NCBI GenBank assembly: GCA_947623965.1
Contig: CANQIF010000005.1
Coordinates: forward strand, 62,001 to 126,000
DNA: 64,000 nucleotides
Reading direction: 5' to 3'
Source of the DNA: an uncultured Alistipes sp.
GTDB lineage: Bacteria; Bacteroidota; Bacteroidia; Bacteroidales; Rikenellaceae
In this document: positions 7,480 to 15,996 of the stretch, in pieces
Layout: every line of letters begins with the position of its first letter
Position numbering within the stretch: the stretch's first letter is position 1
Position numbers and translations under genes: made by a program
The notes under the pieces: generated by a model
Database searches by the model: none
Told to the model about the DNA's origin: nothing
The model's input: the letters and a program-made list of their open reading frames with translations, nothing else

Positions 7480-8175
7480 TTCCTTTGCTTACAATCGGTC
7501 AAGCAGGGATGGCGGGCCGCAGCCTCCCCGGCGCGGAGGCCCGCAGTTCGCGTCCCGCAGGTCCGCTTCGAGCGGCTCTCCGCAGGCTGCAGCCCGAATC
7601 GAGACGTATGCCAAGCATACCCGGCAAGCCCATCTAATTTTGAATCTTGAATTTTGAATGCTGAATTTGCGGCTTCGTTGATGCCGCAAGCAGCCCGCAG
7701 CCGCAATTTTGGTCGAAATGCCTGCCAGCAAATTCGATCGCGCAGCGATCGGCAGCCCGCAGCCGCCCCCGGGCGGAGGGCTGCTCCTTATGGTCGCAGG
7801 CCCATCCGCTCGACTGCGGGCTGGCCCCGTGTGGAATCGATGTCATAGGCCGGTCCGTCAGGACCGTGCGGGCCGCAGCCTGGGGGCAGCGGAGGCCCGC
7901 AACTCCTTGCAGTCGTGCGCGTCCTCCGCACAGGCTGCGCTCTGATTTCGTAATTTTGAATCTTGAATTTTGAATTCTGAATTTCGGCCTTGAAAAGGCC
8001 GCAGCGGGCCGCAGCTTCGCCCCCGCGAAGGCCCGCTCCTCGCGTCCGCAAGTCCGCTCGTGCGGTCCTTCGCAAGCTGCGCCCCGAACAAAAATAGACA
8101 CTTCCCCGTGAACCTATTTAATTCTGAATTTTGAATCTTGAATTTTGAATTTGCGGTTCCGGAAAGGAACCGCAG
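7480..8175. repeat. Modular GC-rich intergenic repeat cluster 2
   Basis: No gene is seen between 7443 and 8354. The section 7508-7870 is close to an inverted copy of cluster 1 (for example the revcomp of GACATCGATTCCACAC at about 7833). Modules include a GCGGGCCGCAGCCTCC... palindrome at 7512-7595, AT heptamer linkers at about 7636-7665 and 7950-7982, and a GCAGCCCGCAGCCG module at about 7762-7832. A further large palindrome covers 8002-8085. Variable hairpins are CGATCGC/GCGATCG (7735-7751), CGGTCC/GGACCG (7851-7866), CGGCCTT/AAGGCCG (7985-8001) and GCGGTTCC/GGAACCGC (8153-8173). 8176-8354 is a lower-GC leader of the next gene. Confidence 0.8.
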
Positions 8176-8354
8176 CAAGCCGCGGCCCGGTTCACAATCC
8201 GGGATCCTACATTTTTGCGCCTGCAAAATACAGCGAGCACGTTTTCTGCAGGATCGAATCAGAGAGGTTCTTACATTCTTTTATTTTCTGCACGAATTAT
8301 TTGGGAGTTTTTCAAAATATGCGTACATTACCAAACAACCTAACACTTACCATT

Positions 8355-9026
8355 ATGAAAAAGTCCCATCACATTCTTGCAATCGCGCTGCTCCTGGTCG
8401 GCATGTGTTTCTGCACGCGAAACAAAGGCCCCGCAGAATCGGAAACAGTCTTAAAATCGAAAGAAGCAGCCTGTATGCTGCTATTACAGCACCTTCGTTT
8501 TCTGCCGGACGAAGATGTTATCTATCTGGTTCTTATGCGAGATGAAGCTGCCGCACTCGGCATTGCCGACGAATACTACGACGAAATGATCGAATCCATC
8601 GAATCGACCAACGAAGCGATCCGCCGATCCAAAATCGAAAACCCCGATGCGCACTTCCACCGAGTACTCCCAGGACAAGAGCCGAAGCCCTTTAGCCAAA
8701 CGCCTTTAACTCGGGACTACGATCCGAACAATCCGAAATCGTTAGGTGGATTAGAGACCTACAACCAAGCAGAAATATGTTGGGGATACTGGGCTCCGCA
8801 TGGAGAACGGGGCATTCGATTCTATTGCTTGGCAAAATGCGCTCCACTCTGCATTCATATCTGCAAAACGCATGCATTCGGCAGACGAATCGAGGAAAGT
8901 TGTGCCGGTTCCTGCTTTGCAAATACCATCTCAGAGATCGATATCGCTGCTTCTGACACCAGTATCAGCGCCTGCTACGAAGTCTCGGATCCCTACGGCG
9001 GCCGTGCCGCTATGGAATGGCTCTGA
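8355..9026 (+). CDS. Unrecognised cysteine-rich lipoprotein
   Basis: I do not recognise this 223-residue protein. The ORF track starts it at 8145 inside a repeat module, but ATG 8355 gives a proper lipoprotein signal (MKKSHHILAIALLLVGMCFC), so I use that. The mature part has an acidic helical region (about 45-100, DEDVIYLVLMRDEAAALGIADEYYDEMIES), a Pro-rich stretch (PGQEPKPFSQTPLTRDYDPN), and a C-terminal third with nine cysteines spaced irregularly (AEICWGYW, FYCLAKCAPLCIHIC, SCAGSCF). Such cysteines suggest disulfides outside the cytoplasm. Its GC content is clearly below that of the neighbours, hinting at transfer. It is isolated between a repeat cluster and a terminator. Confidence 0.6.
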   Translation: MKKSHHILAIALLLVGMCFCTRNKGPAESETVLKSKEAACMLLLQHLRFLPDEDVIYLVLMRDEAAALGIADEYYDEMIESIESTNEAIRRSKIENPDAHFHRVLPGQEPKPFSQTPLTRDYDPNNPKSLGGLETYNQAEICWGYWAPHGERGIRFYCLAKCAPLCIHICKTHAFGRRIEESCAGSCFANTISEIDIAASDTSISACYEVSDPYGGRAAMEWL

Positions 9027-9049
9027 CAAGCCCTCAGAGCGAAAACAAG

Positions 9050-9078
9050 CGGCCGCTCCCGGTTGTCGGGAGCGGCCG
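9050..9078. terminator. Bidirectional hairpin between the lipoprotein and gdhA
   Basis: An 11-bp stem (CGGCCGCTCCC / GGGAGCGGCCG) lies between convergent genes. On the minus strand it is followed by GCTTGTTTTCG, so it should end the gdhA transcript. Confidence 0.65.
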
Positions 9079-9103
9079 TTCGCATAGGAAAAAGGGCCGG
9101 TCG

Positions 9104-10441
9104 TCAGAGAACCCCCTGCTCGACCATCGACTTGGCGACCTTCATGAAGCCGGCGATGTTGGCGCCCTTCATGTAGTTGATGTAGCCGTCCGCCTCGGTG
9201 CCGTACTCGATGCAGGCGTGGTGGATCGACGACATGATCTGGTGCAGCTTGGCATCGACCTCCTCGGCCGTCCAGTTGAGCTTCTGCGCGTTCTGCGTCA
9301 TCTCGAGACCCGACGTGGCGACACCGCCCGCGTTGACCGCCTTGCCCGGTCCGTAGGGGATCCGCGCCGCGATGAAGGCGTCGATCGCCTCGGGGCGGCA
9401 GCCCATGTTCGAGACCTCGGCCACGACCTTCACGCCGTTGGCGAGCAGCTGTTTGGCATCCTCGCCGCCCAGCTCGTTCTGCGTGGCGCACGGCATGGCG
9501 ATATCCACGGGGACCTCCCAGGGCTTGCGGCCGGCGATGAACTTCGAGCCGGGGAATTTCTCGGCATAGGGCGCCACGACGTCGTTGTTCGAGGCACGCA
9601 GCTCGAGCATATAGGCGATCTTCTCGGCATCGAGACCCGCCTCGTCGTAGATGTAGCCGTCGGGGCCCGAGATGGTGACCACCTTGGCCCCCAGCTCCGT
9701 CGCCTTCGTGGCGGCGCCCCAGGCCACGTTGCCGAAGCCCGAGATGGCGATGCGCTGTCCCTTGAGCTCCATTCCCTTCTTCTCGAGCATCTGACGCAGG
9801 AAGTAGACGGCGCCGAAGCCCGTCGCCTCGGGGCGGATCAGCGAACCGCCGTAGGTCATTCCCTTGCCCGTCAGCACGCCCGTATTCTCGCGGGCCAGCT
9901 TGCGGTACATGCCGTAGAGGTAGCCGATTTCACGGCCGCCGACACCGATGTCGCCCGCAGGCACGTCGGTCTCGGGACCGATGTGACGCCACAGCTCGGT
10001 CATGAAGGCCTGGCAGAAGCGCATCACCTCGCGATCCGACTTGCCCTTGGGGTTGAAGTCCGAACCGCCCTTGGCGCCGCCCATCGGCAGCGTCGTCAGC
10101 GCATTCTTGAAGATCTGCTCGAAACCGAGGAACTTCAGGATCGAGGGGTTCACCGAGGGGTGGAAGCGCAGACCGCCCTTGTAGGGGCCGATCGCGTTGT
10201 TGAACTGGATGCGGTAGCCGGTGTTGACCTGCACTTCGCCGCGGTCGTCCGTCCAGACGACTTTGAAAGTGAACTGGCGGTCGGGCTCCACGATCCGCTC
10301 GGCGATCTTGTTCGCTTCGAATTCGGGATGACGGTTGTACGCCTCCTCGACGGTCATCAGCACCTCGCGCACGGCCTGCAGATACTCGCTCTCGCCCGGG
10401 TGGCGGCGCTCGAGTTCGGCCATCAATTTCGATACGTTCAT
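9104..10441 (-). CDS. gdhA: Glutamate dehydrogenase, NADP-type hexameric family
   Basis: Interconverts 2-oxoglutarate plus ammonia and glutamate, the main ammonia-assimilating reaction in many gut Bacteroidota. The 445-residue length is normal for the bacterial hexameric class. Seen motifs are GPYKGGLRFHPSVN, the catalytic-lysine segment LPMGGAKGGSDFNPKG (about residues 117-132), VPAGDIGVGGREIGYLYG, and a Rossmann segment ISGFGNVAWGAATKATELGAKVVTISGPDGY. The SGPDG after the second beta strand favours NADP over NAD (inference). It is monocistronic, with a good TATATTTG box upstream. With the urease operon in this window it could take up urea-derived ammonia. Confidence 0.95.
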   Translation of the reverse strand: MNVSKLMAELERRHPGESEYLQAVREVLMTVEEAYNRHPEFEANKIAERIVEPDRQFTFKVVWTDDRGEVQVNTGYRIQFNNAIGPYKGGLRFHPSVNPSILKFLGFEQIFKNALTTLPMGGAKGGSDFNPKGKSDREVMRFCQAFMTELWRHIGPETDVPAGDIGVGGREIGYLYGMYRKLARENTGVLTGKGMTYGGSLIRPEATGFGAVYFLRQMLEKKGMELKGQRIAISGFGNVAWGAATKATELGAKVVTISGPDGYIYDEAGLDAEKIAYMLELRASNNDVVAPYAEKFPGSKFIAGRKPWEVPVDIAMPCATQNELGGEDAKQLLANGVKVVAEVSNMGCRPEAIDAFIAARIPYGPGKAVNAGGVATSGLEMTQNAQKLNWTAEEVDAKLHQIMSSIHHACIEYGTEADGYINYMKGANIAGFMKVAKSMVEQGVL

Positions 10442-10505
10442 AACAGTTCTGTTTTTTAGGTTTTAAGGTATTCGCTCTTCAGGGGAAACTCCGTTGTTTC
10501 CTTCA

Positions 10506-10513
10506 CAAATATA
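10506..10513 (-). promoter_or_regulatory. -7 box (TATATTTG) for gdhA
   Basis: On the minus strand TATATTTG matches TAnnTTTG exactly, 65 bases before the gdhA ATG. That gives a leader of roughly 55-60 nt. TTCGG lies at about the -33 position, a weak match to TTG. Confidence 0.6.
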
Positions 10514-10729
10514 GCATATTTTCCGAACGATTGTTACTCCGAGCGAGAATTTTTCGAAAAATGATCGCCAGCCGCCCGCCTGCGGAGGCAAACGTTCGTC
10601 AGGACCGCCGCCGGCACCGCTCGGCCGGCAAGCACACAGTCGCAACCCGCGGCCGGCAATCTCTCGACCGCAGCCGCCCGACCGCCAGCACACGGCCGGT
10701 TAGCACGAAACAGCCGCCCCGCTGCCCGG

Positions 10730-13705
10730 TCACTGCTCCCGGTCGCCGACCAGCACGACCCCCTTGTTCGCGCGGCCGTCGACGGCCACCTCCAGCGGCC
10801 GGTCGAAGCGTACCCAGCGCAGGAATTCGCCGTCGAAATGGGCCTCGCGGGCATCGAGCACCTCCTTGCGGAAGATTCCCTCGCCGCGGTGGGGATTGAT
10901 CGTGAGGTAGCCCACGCCGAGCGAGGTGACGTTCTGGAAAAAGTGCGTTCCCTGCGACGCCTCGATGTCGAAGCCGGGGATGCCGCACTCGACGATCACC
11001 TTCACCTCCGAAATGTGGGTCCACTTCACGGGGACCCCGAGGAAAGGGTCCGACGATCCCCAGCGGCCCGGCCCCACCAAGATGTAGGAGCACTTCTCGT
11101 CGTGGGCGCGGCGGTTCAGCGCGAGCAGCTCCTCGGCGATCCGCTCCGTGGCGAGCGACGAGAACCGCTCGGGCTTGACGTAGATCACGTCCCGCAGATC
11201 GGTCATGCGGCCGATGCCGAGCGCCTGCTCGCCGTAGATGAGCGCCTCGGCGGGGTCGATCCGCTCCCAGTCGATCGAGCGGTTGTCCTGGTTGTCGATG
11301 ATCGGGCGGATCTGCAGCAGGTTAAAGATCCGTTTGCGCCCCTCGGGAACATCCATGTTGACGGCGAACTCCACCTCGACCGGGCAGCGCATCTCGTCGG
11401 CGCCGATCCGGAGCATGTCCGAGACGATCTCGGCAAGCGGGAAAGTGTTGTACTTCAGAATATTGTTGAAGGTGATCACGCGGCGTCCCCGGTCGAAGGG
11501 GCTGTCCGAGATGCGTTCGTTCTCGCGGTCCCAGACCGAGGCGACGAAGCGCGTGTGGCGCAGGGGCTCGATCTCAGTCAGTCGCAGCCGCCGGAGGTTC
11601 ACCGCATCGTCGGTCGAGGAGCGGAACGAGGCGGGGTTCAGGTCGAGGGCCAGCACTTCGTTCTGCGTCTCGCGCAACGCCAGCTCGGGGGTCGAGGTCT
11701 GCAGCACCCGCTGCGGATAGGCGGGCGAGAAGCGCAGCGTGCGGCCGCCGTCCACCACCAGTTTGCCGAGCCCCATGGCGATGTTGCAGACGCCGTCTTC
11801 GGCCCGTTCGTCGCCGATCGGATAGTAGTTGATCGAGCGCGCCACGCCCGAGAGGGTCGGCATGAAGAGCCCGTTCTGCTCCGTGCCGCACACCTCCTGG
11901 AGGATGACGGCCATCTTCTCCTCCGAGATGAGGTTTTGCGAGGTCTGGATGTAGGCGCGCGACTCGGCGAAGAAGACCGAGGCGTAGACGCTCTTCACGG
12001 CCCGCAGCACCATGCGCAGCAGCTGGTCGGGGTTGGGCGTGTAGGGGACCATATAGGTCGAGTAGATGCCGGCGAAGGGCTGGTAGTGCGAATCCTCGAG
12101 CTTCGACGACGAACGCACGGCCAGCGGCGTGCGCACGGTGCGGATATAGGCCTTCAGCGCCTCCTGCAGCCGCTGCGGCACGGTCGAGGCGACGAACTCC
12201 GAGAGGATCTCCTCGTCCGAAAGATCCTGCGCGAGGATGTCCTGCAGACCGTTCTGTTCGAGGAACTCGTCGAAATACTCCGTGGCGATCACCACCGAGC
12301 GCGGGATGAGGATGCGCACCCCCTCGTGCTTGTCGTACTGGCGGTGCTTGATGAGCATCGAGTTCATGAAGGCCAAGCCGCGGGCCTTGCCGCCGAGCGA
12401 TCCCTCGCCGATGCGGGCGAAGGCGACGGCGTCGGTGTAGGTCTCGGGGTCGAAGCGCGCCACGACCCCCTGGCCGAGGAGCGTGCGGTAGTCGCGAATG
12501 GCGTTCACGATCGAGAGGCGGTGTTCAGCGATCGTGGCGAAGTGGCTCTTGTCGTAGCGCCGGATCGCCGCCGCGAGCGGGAAGAGGCCGCGCGAGTAGA
12601 GCCACTTCGAGAGGTGGTTCTGCGAGGTGTGGTATTCGAAGGCCTCGTCGGGGATCGCGGCGATCATCGCCTGCATCTCCTTGAGGTCCTTGGCGCGCCC
12701 CACCTCGATCCCCGTGGCGGGGTCCTTGAAGATGAAGTCGCCGAAGGCGAACTCCTTCGAAATGTAGTCGCGCAGTTCGAGGAGGAGCGTCTTGGAGTTC
12801 TTCGCCAGGAAGCCGACCCCCAGTTCGTCGGCCGTATGGCGGAAGTCGATCTGCGACGACTGCAGCAGCACGGGCATCAACGGATTGTCGCTGCGGATGC
12901 GGCGGCAGAGCTCGATGCCGGCATCGAGCCGTTCGCTCTCGGGCGGATCGTTGCGGTGCAGCACGAAACCCACGTCTGAGATGACCCCCAACAGATTCTT
13001 CTTGTAGCGGTCGTAGAGCTCCACGGCCTCGTCGTAGTTCGTCGCCAGCAGCACCTTGGGGCGGGCGCGCTTGCGCAGCACCTGCTGCTGCTCGTTGAAG
13101 GCGTCGCGCAGGAACTCGGTATTCTGCAGCAGGAGCAGCTTGTAGAGCTCGGGCAGGTAGGTCGAATAGAAGCGGATCGAGTCCTCGACGAGCAGGATCG
13201 CCTGCACGCCCCCTTCGATGATGTCCTCGGCGGCGTTCATCTTGTCCTCGACGAGCTTGATGATGGCGATGATCAGGTCGGCATTGCCGTGCCAGCAGAA
13301 GATGTAGTCGAGCCCCGAGCGGTCCTGCTCCTCGATGCGGCGGTAGATGTCCTTCGAGAAGGAGGTCATGAGGGCCACGGGGATGCCGTAGCGTTCGCGC
13401 ACGATGCGTCCGAAGGTGAAGACGTCGGGTTCGCCGATGTTGTACATCGTGAGGATGAAGTCGTAGGCGGGATCGGTTTCGAGCCGCGCGAGCGCCTCGG
13501 CCGTCGAGCTGACGCGCGTAAGCGAGGGGGGATTCGAAAGGTTGAGTTCGAGATACTCGCGGTTGATCTGCGACTCGATGTGGCCGTCCTCCTCGAGGAT
13601 GTAGCCGTCGTAGCTCGAACAGACGAGCAGGATCTTGTGGATGCGGTATTTCATGAAGCGATAGGAGGGAGCCCACTCGCCTGCCGCATAATCGGTAGTC
13701 GTCAT
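10730..13705 (-). CDS. PEP/pyruvate-binding (PPDK N-domain-like) protein with receiver-like N-terminus
   Basis: A 991-residue protein often labelled PEP synthase in Bacteroidota genomes. The first ~150 residues (KILLVCSSYDGYILEEDGHIE...DFILTMYNIGEPD) and residues ~165-310 (AILLVEDSIRFYSTYLPELYKLL...) look like two response-regulator receiver folds. From about 430 on comes the ATP-grasp PPDK_N/PEPS domain: ARIGEGSLGGKARGLAFM, TPLAVRSSSKLEDS, and a C-terminal FNLLQIRPI. I see neither the swivelling phospho-histidine domain nor the C-terminal PEP-binding barrel, so a complete synthase reaction is unlikely from this protein alone. A nucleotide-dependent regulator or kinase is as likely. Starts at MTTTDY or at MKYRIHK are both possible. 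It is monocistronic with its own TATATTTG box. Confidence 0.78.
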   Translation of the reverse strand: MTTTDYAAGEWAPSYRFMKYRIHKILLVCSSYDGYILEEDGHIESQINREYLELNLSNPPSLTRVSSTAEALARLETDPAYDFILTMYNIGEPDVFTFGRIVRERYGIPVALMTSFSKDIYRRIEEQDRSGLDYIFCWHGNADLIIAIIKLVEDKMNAAEDIIEGGVQAILLVEDSIRFYSTYLPELYKLLLLQNTEFLRDAFNEQQQVLRKRARPKVLLATNYDEAVELYDRYKKNLLGVISDVGFVLHRNDPPESERLDAGIELCRRIRSDNPLMPVLLQSSQIDFRHTADELGVGFLAKNSKTLLLELRDYISKEFAFGDFIFKDPATGIEVGRAKDLKEMQAMIAAIPDEAFEYHTSQNHLSKWLYSRGLFPLAAAIRRYDKSHFATIAEHRLSIVNAIRDYRTLLGQGVVARFDPETYTDAVAFARIGEGSLGGKARGLAFMNSMLIKHRQYDKHEGVRILIPRSVVIATEYFDEFLEQNGLQDILAQDLSDEEILSEFVASTVPQRLQEALKAYIRTVRTPLAVRSSSKLEDSHYQPFAGIYSTYMVPYTPNPDQLLRMVLRAVKSVYASVFFAESRAYIQTSQNLISEEKMAVILQEVCGTEQNGLFMPTLSGVARSINYYPIGDERAEDGVCNIAMGLGKLVVDGGRTLRFSPAYPQRVLQTSTPELALRETQNEVLALDLNPASFRSSTDDAVNLRRLRLTEIEPLRHTRFVASVWDRENERISDSPFDRGRRVITFNNILKYNTFPLAEIVSDMLRIGADEMRCPVEVEFAVNMDVPEGRKRIFNLLQIRPIIDNQDNRSIDWERIDPAEALIYGEQALGIGRMTDLRDVIYVKPERFSSLATERIAEELLALNRRAHDEKCSYILVGPGRWGSSDPFLGVPVKWTHISEVKVIVECGIPGFDIEASQGTHFFQNVTSLGVGYLTINPHRGEGIFRKEVLDAREAHFDGEFLRWVRFDRPLEVAVDGRANKGVVLVGDREQ

Positions 13706-13727
13706 AACGGAACGGTTTCTGAACCAA

Positions 13728-13735
13728 CAAATATA
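13728..13735 (-). promoter_or_regulatory. -7 box (TATATTTG) for the PPDK-like gene
   Basis: TATATTTG on the minus strand lies 22 bases before the first Met of the 991-residue protein, an exact TAnnTTTG match. This supports the early start and gives a short leader. Confidence 0.6.
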
Positions 13736-13794
13736 CGGAAATATTCCGAACCGGCCGAGGCGCCGGCGGGAAAATATCGGGAGGGAAGGGCGGG

Positions 13795-14776
13795 GAGTGT
13801 GAATTCAAAATTCAAAATTAAAAATTAAAAATGAATGCGCCACGGCCAATGCTAATTCGTTTTCGGGCTGCAGCCTGCGGAGGGCGCGCAGATTCGGATA
13901 CGAACTGCGGGCCTCCGCCGGGCGGAGGCTGCGGCCCGCCAATCGCTGCGCAATTGATCCACAGCAAAAAGCCCGCAGCCGAGCGGATGGGCCTGCTCGA
14001 GCGGACCTGCGGGACGCGAAGATGCAGCCCTCCGCCAGGGGGGCGGCTGCGGGCTGCTGCGGTTCCCTACTGGAACCGCAAATTCAGCATTCAAGATTCA
14101 AAATTAGATGGGTTTCAGTTCGGGCAGCGGCTTGCGAAGGACACGCACGAGCGGACTTGCGGACGCGAGGAGCGGGCCTTCGCGGGGCGAAGCTGCGGCC
14201 CGCTGCGGCTTCGCTGAAGCCGCAAATTCAGCATTCAAAATTCAAGATTCAAAATTACGAGTTCGGGCCGCAGCCTGCGGAGGTTGCGGCCCGCTGCACC
14301 CATTCGGGCGCAAATTCAAAATTAGATGGGTTGCCGGGGATGCTTGGGCATACGTTACGATTCGGGGCGCAGCCTGCGGAGGGCACGCTCGAAGCGGACC
14401 TGCGGGACGCGAGTTGCGGGCCTCCGCCGCCCCCAGGCTGCGGCCCGCACGGTCCTATCGGACCGAAACAGCTATCATGCGGACGGGGCGAGAGCTCCGA
14501 GGCTGCGGCCCGAACGGTCCTATCGGACCGAAACAGCACTGCGGCCCGCCAATCGCTGCACGATTGATTCTGCGCAAAAAGCCCGCAGCCGAGCGGACGG
14601 ACCTGCTTTCGAGCCACGCGAGATTGCAACCCTCCGCCAGGGGGGCGGCTGCGGGCTGCCGGTCGCTGTGCGACCGAGCTCGACGCAAAACATTCCGCAG
14701 CCGAACAGCAGATGCGGCCCGCACGGTCCTGACGGACCGAGGCGCCCCACCCTATCGGGAGCGTGCTTCCGCACGG
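13795..14776. repeat. Modular GC-rich intergenic repeat cluster 3
   Basis: No gene is seen in this ~980-bp stretch. It begins with an AT linker (AATTCAAAATTCAAAATTAAAAATT) and then carries at least four large palindromic modules, at about 13863-13942, 14118-14204, 14362-14450 and 14580-14660. AT linkers lie at about 14080-14108 and 14224-14256. Variable hairpins are GCGGTTCC/GGAACCGC (14059-14079), GCGGCTTC/GAAGCCGC (14205-14223), CGGTCC/GGACCG (14450-14465 and 14515-14530), CAATCG/CGATTG (14550-14566) and CGGTCGC/GCGACCG (14660-14676). The cluster stops at the folE stop codon. This is the densest cluster in the window. Confidence 0.8.
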
Positions 14777-15388
14777 TTATCTGTATCGGTGCGAGATAAG
14801 ATTCATGAACTCCTCGCGGGTGCGGTGGTCCGAGAGGAAGATGCCGGTGAAGGCCGAAGTGGTGGTGGCCGACTGCTGCTTCTCGACGCCGCGCATCTGC
14901 ATGCACATGTGGCTCGCCTCGATCACCACGGCGACCCCCATCGGCCGCAGGGCCTCCTGGATGCAGTCGCGGATCTGCACCGTCAGCCGCTCCTGCACCT
15001 GCAGCCGGCGGGCGAAGCACTCCACCACGCGGGCGATCTTCGAAAGGCCCGTGATGCGGCCGTCGGGAATGTAGGCGACGTGCGCCTTGCCGTAGAAGGG
15101 CAGCAGGTGGTGCTCGCACATCGAGTAGAGCTCGATATCCTTCACGAGGACCATCTGTTTGTACTCCTCGCTGAACATCGCCGAGCGCAGGATCGCCAGC
15201 GGATCCTCGTCATACCCCCGCGTCAGGAAACACATCGCCTTGGCCATCCGTTCGGGGGTCTTCAGAAGCCCTTCGCGCGCCGGGTCCTCGCCCAGCAGAC
15301 GCAGAATGTCGGCATAATGCGCGCGGAGCGCCTCGATCGTCGCAGGGTCGTAGCCCTCCTCCTTCCGGAATCTTTTCAGTTCGTCCAT
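14777..15388 (-). CDS. folE: GTP cyclohydrolase I
   Basis: Converts GTP to 7,8-dihydroneopterin triphosphate, the first step of folate or queuosine/pterin synthesis. The 203-residue protein has the expected C-terminal tunnel-fold core: [11 protein letters not shown], the zinc site [21 protein letters not shown] (Cys and His ligands), [23 protein letters not shown], and [13 protein letters not shown] with the second zinc Cys. Length agrees with the type IA enzyme. It is the last gene of a minus-strand run, 21 bp after rdgB. A TACCTTTG box sits in that short gap, only five bases before the ATG, so an additional, nearly leaderless transcript is likely. The 3' end abuts repeat cluster 3. Confidence 0.95.
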   Translation of the reverse strand: MDELKRFRKEEGYDPATIEALRAHYADILRLLGEDPAREGLLKTPERMAKAMCFLTRGYDEDPLAILRSAMFSEEYKQMVLVKDIELYSMCEHHLLPFYGKAHVAYIPDGRITGLSKIARVVECFARRLQVQERLTVQIRDCIQEALRPMGVAVVIEASHMCMQMRGVEKQQSATTTSAFTGIFLSDHRTREEFMNLISHRYR

Positions 15389-15393
15389 GGCTG

Positions 15394-15401
15394 CAAAGGT
15401 A
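15394..15401 (-). promoter_or_regulatory. -7 box (TACCTTTG) directly before folE
   Basis: TACCTTTG on the minus strand is an exact TAnnTTTG match. A TTG lies 20 bases upstream inside the end of rdgB, a good -33 spacing. Transcription would start at or within a base or two of the folE ATG. Confidence 0.55.
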
Positions 15402-15409
15402 GCCTCTTT

Positions 15410-15988
15410 TTACTTTCCGTGCAAGTACCCGGCCAGCCGGCGCACGGCGCGGCCGCGGTGCGAGACGGCGTTTTTCTCCTCGGCCGTCATCTCGGCAAAG
15501 GTGCGGTCGAAGCCGTCGGGAACGAAGAGAGGGTCGTAGCCGAACCCTTCGCACCCCGCTTCACGGTCGAGGATGCGCCCCTCGACGATCCCCTCGAAGA
15601 GACGCTCTTCGCCCCCCTCGATGAGGCAGATCACCGTGCGGAAGCGGGCGCGGCGGTCGGCGGCGCCCCGCAGATTCTCGAGCAGCAGGCGGTTGTTGGC
15701 CGCGAAGTCGTGGCCGTCGGTGGCGTAGCGGGCCGAGTGAACCCCCGGGGCGCCGCCCAGCGCCGCGACCTCGAGCCCCGTATCGTCGGCGAAGCAGTCG
15801 AGCCCCGTCCGCTCGTAGAGGTAGCGCGCCTTCTGGCGGGCATTCCCTTCGAGGGTGGGCTGCGTCTCGGGGATCTCCTCCGTCACGCCGCAGTCGCGCG
15901 GCGTGGCGAGCGTATAGGCCGGGCCCAGCACGGCACCGACTTCGGCGAGCTTGTGGGCGTTGTTCGTGGCGAAAAGCAGTTTTTTCAT
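15410..15988 (-). CDS. rdgB: RdgB/HAM1 non-canonical purine NTP pyrophosphatase
   Basis: Hydrolyses dITP, dXTP and related deaminated purine nucleotides to keep them out of DNA. The ORF track joins it to a long shadow frame beginning at 16561. The real start is ATG 15988 (MKKLLFATNNAHKLAEV), giving 192 residues, the normal length. Seen motifs are the N-terminal FATNN(A/G)HKL signature, EIPETQPTLEGNARQKARYL, FADDTGLEVAALGGAPGVHSARYA with catalytic acidic residues, and a C-terminal GFGYDPLFVPDGFDRTFAEMTAEEKNAVSHRGRA. It begins 8 bp after the HAD gene stop and is followed by folE, so these three probably share a transcript. Confidence 0.93.
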   Translation of the reverse strand: MKKLLFATNNAHKLAEVGAVLGPAYTLATPRDCGVTEEIPETQPTLEGNARQKARYLYERTGLDCFADDTGLEVAALGGAPGVHSARYATDGHDFAANNRLLLENLRGAADRRARFRTVICLIEGGEERLFEGIVEGRILDREAGCEGFGYDPLFVPDGFDRTFAEMTAEEKNAVSHRGRAVRRLAGYLHGK

Positions 15989-15996
15989 CTTTCGGT

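Noticed and set aside
7480-14776. CRISPR array formed by the repeated AT linkers
   Set aside because: Spacing is irregular, the parts between are themselves repeats rather than unique spacers, and no cas gene is present.
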